Position numbers and translations under genes: made by a program. A stretch of DNA of 64,000 nt from NCBI GenBank assembly GCA_015039315.1, contig WIDE01000050.1:61972-125971 (forward strand). Reading direction: 5' to 3'. Each line of letters starts with the position of its first letter. Positions within the stretch are counted from its first letter, which is position 1. Shown one piece after another: positions 11,460 through 23,816 of this stretch. Origin of the DNA: Clavulina sp. PMI_390 (taxonomy: Eukaryota; Basidiomycota; Agaricomycetes; Cantharellales; Hydnaceae). The notes beneath the pieces are model-generated. The model ran no database searches. It was given only the letters and a program-made list of their open reading frames with translations, and had not been told where the DNA came from.

Positions 11460-13556
11460 GCTGACGCTTGACGCTTACTGCCTTGACCCCTCTTCTACTG
11501 CTTTTCACTTTGGACTCGTTTCTCGGATTGTACTCCTACGACATTTTTGGCATAATTCCGGGATCATAATGCATAGGGTGTCTCCCGGCCTTTTGCCTAG
11601 CACGCACTAATCACATCCCTGTTCACAACCTAGCACATATCTACTTGTGTTGACCCACTGGGGTCCTCCCGTTCTCCCGTGTGCGGATGATCTCTAGCGT
11701 CAACTCCGTAGACCTCGATCTATCTTAGGGGGTCAACTCCTCGCTCTGCAGGTAGCTCTTCAACAACACTGCCTTGTATTTTCGCTGCCCATCAAGGCTT
11801 GCTAAGAATTGTCCCGAATCAAAACGGTCGATCCACTGTCGTTCTTCGGGTTCTGACGCATTGATGACTAGGAAGCACGACAGATAAATGAGAGTGGGCC
11901 GAGTTTCGTGTCGTCCACCTGGCTCCCGGGCTAGCCAGTAAATTTCGGTGACGCCCGCGGAATGATTTTAGGGAGGGTATCGAGCAAATTGGTGGAGAGC
12001 TCTGAATTTTTCCGCCCTTTTATAGGCAGGGGTAGCTTTCATGCATGTGAGCCTTTCCGACTGTGCCTACCAGAGCTGAAACGATCTACCTACCCTGAGA
12101 ACGACCTGAAAAAACCCTGCAACGCGCGCGTGTATCAAGGAGAAGCATAGCGCCCAAGCTGTACCAAAATCTCACCTGATGTTGACAACTGAGTGACATC
12201 GGAGTTGGCATCACCGACAACGCCGAACGTTTTTTTTCCTCTTTTAGGAGAGCCAAGACAGAATCGAATGTGATGTATAGAAGTGGATCTAGAGAAAACC
12301 AGTTACTTGTTGCTGCCTTGCAGTCCGAGGCGCGGACATGCGGGTATCCTGCCTCCAACTGCCGAGTTGTAGTTGGTAGCACGACAGACATTCAGTTCCC
12401 AAGAGAGGCCCTCAACAATGGCATTCAAGGCGGTAGGCAGCACCACCACCTAAATATGCGCCGTGACTGAGGAGACAAGTCAATAGGCATTTGCGCGAAC
12501 ACAAATCTTGTATATTCCTCCCATCAAGGATCACTCAGGCAGAAATATATGTAGATAAGATGAAGGGCCATATGGTCCAACGATGAAGTGAGACCGTGGG
12601 AGCAAACCTGAAACTCAAATTATATTCGTTTGGTTTTGTTCCTTTGTTTGTGTGTTCGCGCTGCTCAACGGACCGAAGGTGAATCTGTCGTGCCTCGCAA
12701 TCTACGTCCCCTTCTAGACAACGTCGAACCGTTTCCCTCGCAGCACGATGCGCGAATCTAGCGCGCCAATGCTCGGCATTCTCTTCGAGGCTGTGATAAC
12801 GACGAAAGGCAGTATCCTCATCCGGTTGTGGTTGCGACTGAGTCTGCGATGGTTCCTCCGTTCTCTTGGAAGCGCCTGAAATGGATAGACATGTTGCTAT
12901 GAGATACAGTAAACGGAGTCATTGTAATGAGCGCGCTTGTCCCGACTTCCGAGCAAATAGTTCCGAGCATCGGCTTCCCTTTATGAGAATATTTTTGTTC
13001 AAACGTCCCTCGGAGCGCTTCATGGGCGTCAATCAGTCGATCACTCCCAAGCTTGCTAGGGTTATTCAGGCGGCTTTTCGCCCAACAGCGCTGCTAAACA
13101 CCTCTACTGCGGGACGGTCCTACCCTTTCGACCGAAGTTCAAGTCTCATAACTCCAGAGTTACGGGATAGCGATGACCCGAATTGCAGCCAGGCGACAAA
13201 ATGTGTGCGCTGTTGCCAAGGGAAACGGAGAAGGTCGATCGAGCGGTGGGAGGTTCCGAAGAAGGTGCGCGAGTCCTTGATAATTCTGTAAACCTCTGCG
13301 CGAGCGCTTGTCGATCCGATGCAGCGTTTCACTCTCTCGGCCATGCCGAACCGTTGAATAAATCAACCTTTCTCTTCATTAGAGCTGCCTTGTACCATTG
13401 ATGCGGTGATCAAGAGGCCTTCTCCGCGTGTTAGGCAGTCGTGCCTGGAAGCTATTGAGTCATAGGCGTCAAACTGTTTCTGGTTAGTACATGTGCTTGG
13501 ATTTCTCTCGTTCTTTTCTTTTCCCCCCATCTCTACTTCTCCTAGCTCCTATCAGC
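11460..13556. other. Long intergenic region with an unresolved minus-strand coding-like stretch
   Basis: About 2.1 kb between FIS1 and the WSC-GH16 gene. Most of it shows nothing. On the minus strand, downstream of a TTTCAG acceptor-like site near 12876, a frame without an ATG stays open to about 12530. Its first part is charged and helix-like (RRYHSLEENAEHWRARFAHR). A second open minus-strand stretch lies at about 13090-12900. I could not join them into a gene in a common frame and recognise no family. Confidence 0.3.
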
Positions 13557-16500
13557 ATGGCTCTGGCTGACTTTGTCACTCTCTTAGCTCTCTTTTCTGC
13601 ACTGTCTCTCCTTTCAGTCACCAATGCCTCTCTTTCTCCGCGTCCTGCCCTTGACCTCAGCCTCTCTCATTTGAAGCACCGTTCTGGCGGTAGCCACCGA
13701 CACAATTCTCCGTTCGCTCGCAGCCGTTATGGTCTTTCTCCAAATTCTGTCAATCCTTTGAACTATTTTGGACACAAAACCCGTGCAGCGTCGCTTCCTG
13801 CTAACTGGGCCCTCGCCGGCTGCTTTTCCGATACGTGAGTGGCCCTTTCTCTCTCTTCTAAGATTTGAGCCATTCTAAGCTGGTGTCAAACTGGTTCCAG
13901 GACGGATCCTCGCGCTTTAGGGTCCTATAGCACGACCTCAGGCTCGAATACGCCATCTTGGTGCATTTCGACCTGCTCCTCCCAGGGTTATTCACTTGCT
14001 GGTGTTGAATTTGGTACGTAGATATTCCCCTTCCCTCGGGCTCGCTTCTTCGCCCCACCCAGCTGACACACGCTATTTTTTTAGGATCTGAATGTTACTG
14101 TGGTATGTGTCGGCCTAATAGCTAGCCTTCTCATTACCCCAGGGTCTGGATCGCTGAGTATGGTGGATATTTTCCAGCCGATTCAATCACAATGTCTACG
14201 GATCCATCCGTCGGCCAAACTGAAGCTTCCGGAGATTGTTCCCAAGCTTGCTCTGGTGACTCCACGCAGACGTGTGGCGGAGGAGACAGAATTTCCGTTT
14301 ATGCATACTCTGCTCCTCTTGCGACTGGATGGAACTCTCTCGGGTGTTTCTCTGATGACACAAATAACCGGTTCGTCCTATTTTCCTCTTTGGAACAAAG
14401 GGACCTGGCGTTAGTTCTCTGAGGGATTCTGAACCTTAAATTATAGAGCGCTGCAAAATGGCTACCTCATGCAGACCGCTAGCAATACCCCCGGTTACTG
14501 CACCAACCTGTGCTCCCAACAGGGTTATAAGTACGCTGGCGTGGAATTCGGTGCGTCAACACCGCAGCGGTTCTTCCCTACATAGGCTCCTATCGATAAC
14601 CGTTGGTGCAGGCACCCAATGCTTTTGTTCCAATAGTGTCACCATGGCGGCCTCTCCTTCAACCGGCCAAGCTGTTTCGTCATCACACTGTAGCACTCCA
14701 TGCGCCGGAAATTCTTTCCAGACTTGCGGAGGGGGAAATATCATCCAGATTTTTGAAGGCGCTACCCTAGGGACCGAGTCTCTTAATCCTGTCACCGTCC
14801 CTCATACTTCTACCACCACTCTCCTAGCGACCACTACTACCGCGTCCTCGACGCCTGTCACTACGTCAGGGCCATGGACTAACCTTGGCTGCTATCAAGA
14901 CAGTGATACACGCGTGCTCGCGGCGTACACTACTACGGATAGTACGATGACACCCGCCCTGTGTCAGAGCACATGCTCAGGGATGGGGTATTCTTATGCT
15001 GGTGTCGAATTCTGTGAGTGTAGTCCGTTCGGAGTAGCAGCGGCCGCGAGTGACTGACCTTCACCACCCCTCAAGCCACACAATGTTTCTGTGATTCATC
15101 ATTGGCCAGCAGCGCCTCTCCCATTGATTCCTCTGACTGTGGGATGACTTGCGGTGGTGACTCGACCCAGATGTGTGGTGGCAATTATGCCATCGACGTG
15201 TACTCCTCAGGGTCTTCCAATACTCAAACGGTTTCAGGCAACCCTACACCCGCCACGACAACGGCGACCACTGCAGTGGTTACGGCGGCAACCACTTCGT
15301 CTTCTCCTGTTACTCCTACCTCGTCATGGACCGATCTAGGGTGCTACCAGGATTCAGACGCGAGGATCCTAACGGGATATAGTAACACTGCGAGCACGCT
15401 TACACCCACAAGCTGCCAGAATACATGTGTTGGAATGGGATATAGTTATGCCGGTGTAGAGTTCTGTGAGTCCACTTCTTCGTTCATGCACATTTGCACA
15501 AATACCCACGACTGAACACTTCGCGATGTGTCAACAGCGACAGAATGTTATTGTGGGTCCTCTCTCCCATCAACTGCCGTGAGCATCTCTTCTTCCAGCT
15601 GCTCCATGACATGCGGCGGCGACCCCAGCCAATTGTGTGGAGGAAACTACGCCATCGAGGTGTATTCCTTGAGCGCTACCGGAACTGGGACCAGCACTGG
15701 AGCCGCGACCACAACCTCCACATCAACCCCTAACAGCCTGACCGTTACAACAACCTCCACGGTTTCGGACGGGCCTGTTACTACTATCGCTGCAAATGCC
15801 ACCTCCAGCATTCCCACTGGAACTGATACAACCACGGCTGTCACAAGCAGTTTCACTACGACTTCCAATTCCACGTCGAGTGTACCTACTGGTACCGATA
15901 CTTCCACGATGGCCTCAACCACTTCAACTGCTGCTACAAACTCCACATCGAGCATTCCTACAACCACGGACACATCTACAACTGCGTCCACCACAGTTGC
16001 TATCACCACAAATGCAACATCTAGCACCCCTACTAGCACCGACACGTCTACAATAGCGACCACTACTTTGACCACGAACACCACGTCGAGTATGCCGACT
16101 ACCACAAGCACATCCACTGCGATGTCGAGCACAGTTACTTCCACCACCAACTCCACGATGACCACTGGTACCTCCACAACGGCATCCACTTCCTTTACCA
16201 CCGGTGCTAACTCAACATCAAGCACTCCCACAAGCACATCTACCTCAACATCAGCTTCAGGAACCCCGACCGGAGGATGGACCTCGCTCGGTTGCTTCTC
16301 CGACGGCCTCCTCCCTGCACTCGCGAGCGCGAACAAGAATTTCCCCACTACAAACAGCCCACAAGTGTGCACAGACTTCTGCTCGAGTCAGGGATATCTA
16401 CTTGCTGGTGTGGAGAGCGGGGACGGCTGTTGGTGCGCGAATAGTGTGGATTGGTCGGATGGTGGAGGTCAAATGAGTGACAGTCCTTCGAGCGACTGTG

Positions 16501-17924
16501 GTACCGTGTGTACTGGTGATTCAGCTCAGACTGTGCGTGACACTTTTCCTCCTGATAAAGCCATCGGGGAGTATTTGAAAGTCGAAAACTGACAATATTT
16601 CTCAGTGCGGTGGAACTTCGTTCTTGGGTATTTGGGCTAGCGGATCGTATCTCACCTCAGCACAGTCAACCTGGAGTCTCTCTGATACCTGGGTAAGTTT
16701 CACGCTAATTATTATGCCGCGCCATATCGCGTTGCCCTAACATGACGAGGCCTGTCAACTTCGACTATAGGCTGGCACATCATTCTTTACTGGCTGGAAG
16801 TTCGACTCATTCCTAGACCCCACAAAAGGAATTGTAGATTATCTGACATCAGATGCTGCCTTCTCGGCTGGCCTCGCGTCTGTCAACACTGCGGGCCATG
16901 CTGTCCTAGCCGTTGACACTACTCCCAACTTGGATGCATCAACAAACCGCAGTTCCATTCGTATTGAGACCAACAATAATTACAACACTGGAATATTCGT
17001 AATTGATGCTGTGCACATGCCTGCGGTTTGTGGAACCTGGCCAGCGTTCTGGACTGGTGAGCTTCGTAATTTTCGAGACCCATGGGAACAAAACGTCCTT
17101 ACATCTGCTGTTTGATAGTGGGACCAGATTGGCCCAATAATGGGTGAGTCTTTGATCTTTGAGGTTGATGCACTGGGCTGATGCTCACACACGCATCTGA
17201 ATCCCCTAAACCTCAAGGGAGATCGACATTGTCGAAGGCGTACACACTGCGACAGAAAACCTCATGTCGATTCACACCGCGCCTGGGTGCACGATGCCGT
17301 TAGCGGGTGATGAAACAGGAACCTTGAGGGGATCGAACAATTGCGACGCAGCGGCAACAGATGATTCAGGATGTGGTGTTGCGAGTGCCCAAGCTGACAA
17401 CTTTGGCGCTCCCTACAATGCCGCTGGTGGCGGCGTCCATATTAGTAAGATTGAACTTTTCTCATGTTCCCGCCTGGCGTATTACTGACGCCTTCTATGC
17501 CACTTGATCAGTGAAACTGGATTCCACCGGTATCTCCGTTTGGTTCTTCCCCCGCGGTGGCATTCCCTTCGATATCTTCACCAACCAGCCACAACCAAGT
17601 GGTTGGGGAACACCTGCCGCCAATTTCCCTGCCTCAACGTGCGATCCATCGGAATTCTTCCAGAACCACGTCGTTGTGTTTGACACGACACTCTGTGGAA
17701 CGTGGGCAGGCTCATCGGGCTCCTGGACTGGACTCACGCTGGGTCAGTCGGAGAGTTGTGCTCTCTCCACAGGCTACGACACTTGCGAAGAGTATGTGCG
17801 TGCAGAAGGAGCAGCCTTCGCTGATGCTTGTGAGTATATTTAACTTTTATCGTGTATTGCTCATGTGATTGACTGTGCTCGCGTCAAAGATTGGGAAATC
17901 AAGAGTGTCAAAGTATATCAATAG
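13557..17924 (+). CDS. Secreted five-WSC-domain protein with C-terminal GH16 glucanase domain
   Basis: Predicted secreted or wall-associated endo-beta-glucanase (GH16, laminarinase-like). Fourteen exons sum to 3471 nt and close as 1156 residues. The start at 13557 gives a clean signal peptide (MALADFVTLLALFSALSLL, likely cut after TNA); an in-frame ATG at 13491 would bury it. Five WSC Cys-rich carbohydrate-binding domains begin at WALAGCFSDT, GWNSLGCFSD, GPWTNLGCYQD, SWTDLGCYQD and GGWTSLGCFSD. A Ser/Thr-rich linker with repeated N-glycosylation sequons (about 15795-16260) separates WSC4 and WSC5. The C-terminal domain carries the GH16 catalytic signature GEIDIVEG across the exon 11/12 junction (Glu nucleophile, Asp, Glu acid/base), preceded by CGTWPAFWT. 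Internal introns recur at the same place in the first four WSC domains, after GVEF. Substrate is inferred as beta-1,3 or mixed-linkage glucan. Confidence 0.93.
15795..16260 (+). repeat. Ser/Thr linker: about seven tandem units of 20-24 codons
   Basis: Within exon 8 of the WSC-GH16 gene the protein repeats a unit beginning N-[AST]-T, mostly followed by SSxPTxTDTST. Seven units of 20-24 residues can be laid out, and each starts with an N-glycosylation sequon (NAT, NST, NTT). The rest of each unit is Thr/Ser-rich and suited to O-mannosylation. It would form a stiff glycosylated stalk between the WSC array and the catalytic end. The opposite strand is open across this tract only because of the skewed codon content. 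Confidence 0.8.
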
Positions 17925-18258
17925 ACCTTTTTCTTCGGGGATATCTTCAGAATGCCTACTGTTTTTTGGACTCGTTGGTTTAGCTTAGTACTCTCGATTG
18001 GAAGTATATATTCGCTTTACTTTCTCAATTAAGTGATATCTAGGTCATTTATACGTAATGCCAATTGTGACCTGAGCTTTCATACCTGCTGTTGACTGCT
18101 TTTAGTCACCCCCATACTTCCTCTGGATTCGAGCGAACAGCATTAGGTATTAGGTGCATTTGAACTACTTGCTGATATCAGGTCGAATTAATACATGTAT
18201 GAATAAACCACAAGATAAGAAGGCCTGCATGGCCGGTTTTCTGAACTTCTGAAACAAA
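17925..18258. other. Convergent intergenic spacer
   Basis: About 330 bp, AT-rich, between the stops of the convergent WSC-GH16 and ATPase-methyltransferase genes. It must hold both 3' ends. Nothing else seen. Confidence 0.5.
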
Positions 18259-21200
18259 TCACTCGGACTTCATTCGCTTATTACTGATCTCCTGCACAGA
18301 GTCCTCCCTTTCGCGCTTAGCAGATGAGCGAACATCGGAGTCTGGGTTCGCATCATTCCTCTTTCCTTCTGGCGAAACCTGCATATGGGTATTAAGCATA
18401 GCATCTACAACGTTCCAACCTGGTTCTGGAAAACGTAGGTCCGGATAGTCCTCCAATGCAGCATCACGGATCATTTGTGCAACCGCATATGCTAGTAAGG
18501 GTGGAACCTTCCAATGAAGGGTATCAGACTTACTGAGTATCTCAAGCAGAAACAATGAATGGGGATTCTTACCGCATTTCCCACTTGGCGATACTGCTCT
18601 TGAATACCTCCGCAGAAAACCCAGTTATCTGTAACGGTTTATCAGAATACTAATAGAGAAACCTCTTCGATGAAAGGCTCGGCCTGACCTGGGAAGCTCT
18701 GAATACGAGCAAGCTCACGTACTGTGAGTAGACGTTCCTCATCTGTGATTATCTGGCCATTAGTAGCCATCAGGTAGCTTTGAAGTGGTGGTGTATCATA
18801 CCTGGGTGCAGGCAGTCCCAGAGAGCGCTGGGACTGTTTCGAATAGTCCGTGAAGGAGAGTCCCATTGAGGCGCTGAAAACCCATCGGAACTCCACATTT
18901 TGGTGGCGTCTTTCCCAGTGGAGTGGTGTGTTATGTACTCCGGCTTCTCGGAAGCCATAGGGTAGTTGATTCTTTGGACATATGAAGAAGCATTTGCAAC
19001 GGTTTTGAGGAACTTTGGGTTTGCAGTAGCATTGTCAGCCCGAGGGTTATCCACCGCCAAGTCGCCAATAGCATCTCTGACGGATGGCACAGGGGCAAGG
19101 CCATCTGCCACGAGCTCTGAGGGTGTATGAGTCGCTTTTAACTCAAATGGAACGGTCAAACCGTCCTTAGCACCAATCAGGACGACTCGCGAGTTGGTTT
19201 GAGCCACCCCAAATTGATCAGCGCGCAGAGTGCGGAGGGATAGATTGTAGCCAAGTCGTAAAGCCTGTACTATTTCTTGACGAATAAATTGGAGGTTTCT
19301 GAGCCGTGTAAGCCTGCAAACAGAAAATTTAGCATGTCGCCACGGGCCTAAAGCTAAGATCATTGATGTACCCAGGTAAATTCTCCATCGCGAACCAGTG
19401 AGGACGCATCTCTTCCACAATGCGCTGTACATAGCCAGCAGCACTGTTGTTATCGGTGTCTTTTTGGCCAACTGGATTTGCCAAACAAGTCTCTCGAAAG
19501 GGCGGAGACATGATAACGATGGAAGGGTGACAAGTATCCTTGATGAGCCCTTGTCTTCGTGCATGAAGGAAACCCTCAAATGTGGCGCAGTGCTCGTCAC
19601 CGTGAGGGTAATTGGACTAAGACAATCTCAGCATTAGTGAGCACGATGAGTGTTGAAAGCATACCTTCCAAGCCGAACAGGCATCCGTATCCTGGTCTAC
19701 GCCAACGACTACCTCGAATCCAGCTTTGGTGAATCCACAAGAAAAGCCTCCCGCACCAGAGAAGAAGTCAGCAACAGTAACATTACCAGTCTCACTGAGA
19801 ACTGGTGGAGGTGGAACTGTCATCGCTGGATCAGCAAGCCGGAAGAATAGCTCGTAACGACTGGTGGACGAAGCAGTTGCCCAACCAAACTGGCAACGGA
19901 GATCCTCGTCGTGAAAACCAACCCCCTTGTGCATTCCTATTACTCTGGCGATTTGACAAATCTCGATCTCTGATTCGTCGGCGGCGGGATCATCTCGGTT
20001 GTCCACCCAGTAGCGAATGACTTCCGTGCCTCGAGGGAGGAGATTAATTTGATTCGGGTCACCTGGATCAGCATGTGGGTGAAGGAAGTCGTTGAGAGCA
20101 TAGTATACATGGCCCGAAAGAACGCAGCCCTCGAGGGAGCCATTGGTTGCGGTGCCTGGAGGCGCCCAGATTTCGCGGACATCGAGCACGAAACGCTGTA
20201 GCTGGCGAAGAGAGCCCAGCTGCAGTTCGAACGGTATAAGAAGCTCTAAACAGCTACCAGGGGTGATCAAGAAGCCTTTGATTTGAGCTTGTTCTATAGT
20301 GATCCACTCGGGTCTCTGTGACCAATTGACAGGCACTGTCAGCGCTCAGCACCAAACAAACAAGGAAAAAGCATCACCTGCTGCTTTGGAAGAAGGAAAA
20401 CCCGGGTTTCCGGCGCCCCGCTATAATCTTCTCGACTTTTGTCATCATACCAGTCGTCCTCAGATGAATTAAACGATGCTAGGCCAGAGTGTTCTAGTTG
20501 AGGGCTGCTGGGTGGCAAAGTGGGGTTGGCGGTAGCGGCAATGTGAGAGTTTATAGTGGGCGTGAGGGTTGTTGGTTCACTTCTCTCTATCCCTACCCAC
20601 GTTTCTTCTAGCCGTATTGGGGTGGGCGATCTTGTCCTTACGAGGGGAATAGTGCGCGAGGCGGAAGGAGAAAGCTGCGGTGCATCGTCATTATCCGACT
20701 CGTCACCTGTATCAGCCACAAGGGGAGGGGGATTGGCAGGTGGGGATTGAGGGGTTGGCTGAGCAACCGGAGGTGGTGTTGAATCCGTCACTTGGGTTGA
20801 GGCTGGCTTATAACTGCAACATCCCAGGTCATTGCATGCCAGCACCTCGACACTTTCAATGGATGAGGGCGAGTCTTCTTGAACCTCCACATCAAGCTGG
20901 TTGGTGGACATTTTCGTGATTGTACCGTTGACATGATGAAGGCTTATTTCGTATTTCGTCGCTGAAAGGACGCTATTGAACGTGACCTTCAAGAGAGATG
21001 GCGACAGCCTCCTACAGCGTAGACCGGAGGGGATCGCAAGGGGCGCGAAGAACGTGAATGGCGCTGAATTAGGAACTGGGATGGACGCTCGGGCGTGAAC
21101 CTGCACAGTGCATGGCGCTCCGGCCACAAGATCGTTGATGACAATACAAGTTTCTGAGACAGTATGCAGAGCGACTGCGTTGATTTCTGGAGAGGCACTC

Positions 21201-23646
21201 CGTTCCAATTTCCCGACGCTAGGGACCTCAGGAGGTGGAGTAGTGGGGGCTGACGAGGGGGCGTCGCTGGTCGGGTCCGAATCCAAGGTGCTGTCAGGGA
21301 CATCTAAGACAATGTGGGGTTTTTAAGTCCTCAGGTCTGAATATCTGGGCTTTCGCGAGTATAAGAGAATTTCATACCTTCATCACCGCTACTATCACTT
21401 TTTCCGGCGTCATCAACAATTATGGGGTCATTCGCTACGTTGGCGGGAGCTGAACAAGTGTACATTAACAAGGAATTCAAACTTCAGACATGAAGAGGAC
21501 ACTCCTTACCCAAGGCGTGAGGTTGTGTACCAAAAAGCGCCGGGGAATCTCCGAATTCTCCTTGTTGGGGAAGTCGAGTAGCCTTTGCGACATGCACCAC
21601 AAATGAATCATGCACGGAGTCTTGTAGCACCCAGGTAATGCGGACACTTGCGATCCCTTCCTCGCTCACATCGATTGTCTCTACACTGAAATGACGCGGG
21701 AAAGCCCCAGTTATTCGCCGGAAGATGGCGCCAGACCCGAGCTCATTTGAAGGCCCGTTGACTGATTCCACTTGACTCAGAGCGGTTTCAGCGAGCCAGT
21801 AAGCAGCGCAATCGCAAATATGCACATCGGGATCTTGATTTCCTTTGTCTTTCGTCCATGTAGGACAGTTTATGTATGCTTCTTGGGCATGGACATGACC
21901 AGGATTAAGACACCGCTGGTTGATCATAATGCCTGAGGGACTCAGCACCTCGTCAGCATCAATGGCATCAGGAACAAGCTTCCATTCTACTGGGGTGTAC
22001 AGCAGAGATGGATGGGAGAGTCGCAAGAGCTCAACAAGATGTCGAACATGCCTAGCATAGAGTGAGTCATCCGGCGAGGGGTTGGCTGTAGGGCAGGTTG
22101 AAAATTGCCGTTCTCGTTCCTTGATAATGGAATGGACCAGGCCTTGATTCGCCCATATATCGTACAGCCTTTCAGGGCTGGCACAAGGATGATACCCTAG
22201 GGTTCTGATGATCCTTACGCTCTCGTCCCCTTCGCGATAGATCCAAATCTTGTCGTCCTGATTCTCAAGAGCTTCTCGACGCTCCTTTTTGAACCTTTGG
22301 AGGAGGCACTTCGCTGAGTTCAAGCCAATAAGCTCATGGTAGTTAGCGATGTCAAGACATCTTGGGTAACGTTCAAACAGAGTCAAGCAATGGGAGGTCG
22401 CGCGATCCCTTATATTGACATCGCTATCACTGAGCAGTGCGTCCCAAAGCTGTGCCAGGCTGTTGCTCAGCTTTTGGTCGGCTTGGCCAATCGTCCGATC
22501 TCGGGTGAGAGTCAAGGATAACAGATTGTATCCAAGGACTACGTCGGTTGGGTGGGCGTCTGCTACGTCGTAGCGCCGGACAAGAATACCTTTGACAAAA
22601 AGGCAGCGCTGGTGGATTTCTTGCAAGCAGATATAACCGAGTTCATCTTGTATCGCCACGTCAGAGGGTGCCAGAATCTTTTCTGGTAGTGGGGGACGCA
22701 AAAAAAGGAAGTCGTCGAACGCAATGCTGCTTGACTCTGGAAGATTCTCTATCTCCACGTAGGTGTGATGAACTGTGTTGCGTTTGGCCTGAGGCTTGAA
22801 TTTCTTGAGCTCAGCCACCATCATCTCCCAAGCGTTGTAATGGAAACGCCATGTTTTAGCTCCAGTAAAGTAGTTGACTATGCAGCCCTCTCGCAGGAGT
22901 GCATTGATACCTTAAAAAAGTTAGAACGAGTGATAGGTGACACAAAGGCTTAGGCCTTCACTCACCGACTTTGAGTCCCTCGCCGTGCCCGCCAATGGAT
23001 CGACGGTCCGCGCCTTTCGAGCTTTCACCAAGGGACAGGATGCCAATACCCAAGAACACATCGAAATTGGTAAGCTTAAGTGATCGCTCTGAGGGTGAGT
23101 AGTGAATACGAAACAGAACTCCGTCTCCATTCGAGCCACTGGCAGGAAGGTCCGAGGATTTACCCTCAAAAACAATATCGCCTGCTCTCTTGCCCTGCTT
23201 GCGTTTCGTTTCATAGACCAGAATATTATTGGGCTCCGAAGTCCCAGGCACTTGGAAGTGGGTGTTTCGGAGCGCACCGTCCCACAGATTCTGCAAGAGT
23301 TCGCGAATTCCTTCAGATACACCCCATCCAGCTGAGGCTCCATAAGAACGTTTGAGGTTGATATTCCAGGAACATTTCCGAAACCCTTTAGTCTCGCGTT
23401 CAAAACGCTCTATATCGGGTTTTGGAACCTTTCGTCGAGGAATACTGAATTTTGGCCGGAAACGGTCCTTGGGGGATGCTCGTGCACCCTTTTCGCGTGA
23501 TGAAGTCGCGCGTTTCGACTGAACCGACGCGTCGGAGGCGTCAGAGTCAGAGGAACTACGCGTAAATGCTGAGAATCATAGGAAATGGAAGCTCGTATAT
23601 ATGCTGACCTTTCGTCGCTCTCCCAGTGCTCTTCATCTTCGGACAT
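18259..23646 (-). CDS. GHKL ATPase / FN3-like / C5-DNA-methyltransferase fusion, catalytic Cys replaced
   Basis: One long gene of 11 exons (23646-23609, 23555-22966, 22910-21510, 21449-21378, 21303-20378, 20315-19665, 19616-19372, 19313-18802, 18742-18689, 18628-18573, 18507-18259), 4794 nt, closing exactly as 1597 residues. Residues 94-105 form a GHKL ATPase N-box (EGIRELLQNLWD), and GGHGEGLKVG near 200-209 resembles the second glycine box. Residues about 770-870 look FN3-like. A region before residue 1180, possibly BAH-like (LPRGTEVIRYWV), precedes the methyltransferase. SAM motif I is intact (DFFSGAGGFSCGF, about 1192-1204). Motif IV reads SPPFRETC instead of SPPCQ, so residue 1266 is Phe where the catalytic Cys belongs. 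Motif VI is MENLPG, motif VIII QTNSR. Motif X (GNAVPPLLAYAV) forms across exons 10 and 11. Probably nuclear and chromatin-acting; methylation activity looks lost. The alternative start at 23658 adds four residues. Confidence 0.82.
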
Positions 23647-23816
23647 TGTTTCGAACAACCAGTTCAGATGCAGAAACTCAGTTATGTCACGCCGGCTTCT
23701 TTCGACGCCGGATGTGACTGCTCTGTCAACTCATCTCTCAGCCTTCAGGCGTGAATGGGCTTGCGATCTCTCACACAACATTCGAATAACGCCCCATATC
23801 TACTCATTTCTAGACT
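23647..23816. promoter_or_regulatory. Compact bidirectional promoter
   Basis: Only about 170 bp separate the ATG of the ATPase-methyltransferase gene (minus) from the ATG of the Nudix gene (plus), so both 5' UTRs and promoters must share this interval. No clear TATA element is seen. Confidence 0.5.

Noticed and set aside
13491..13556. Upstream in-frame ATG for the WSC-GH16 gene
   Set aside because: It would place a hydrophobic but weaker leader before a clear signal peptide that begins at 13557.
15647..16372. 241-codon open frame on the minus strand, Val-rich
   Set aside because: It is the antisense of the Ser/Thr repeat linker of the WSC-GH16 gene and is open only because of the skewed codon content.
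18770..20336. Stand-alone cytosine methyltransferase gene starting near 20336
   Set aside because: There is no ATG at that point, and an intron from 20377 to 20316 joins it in frame to the upstream FN3-like and ATPase exons.
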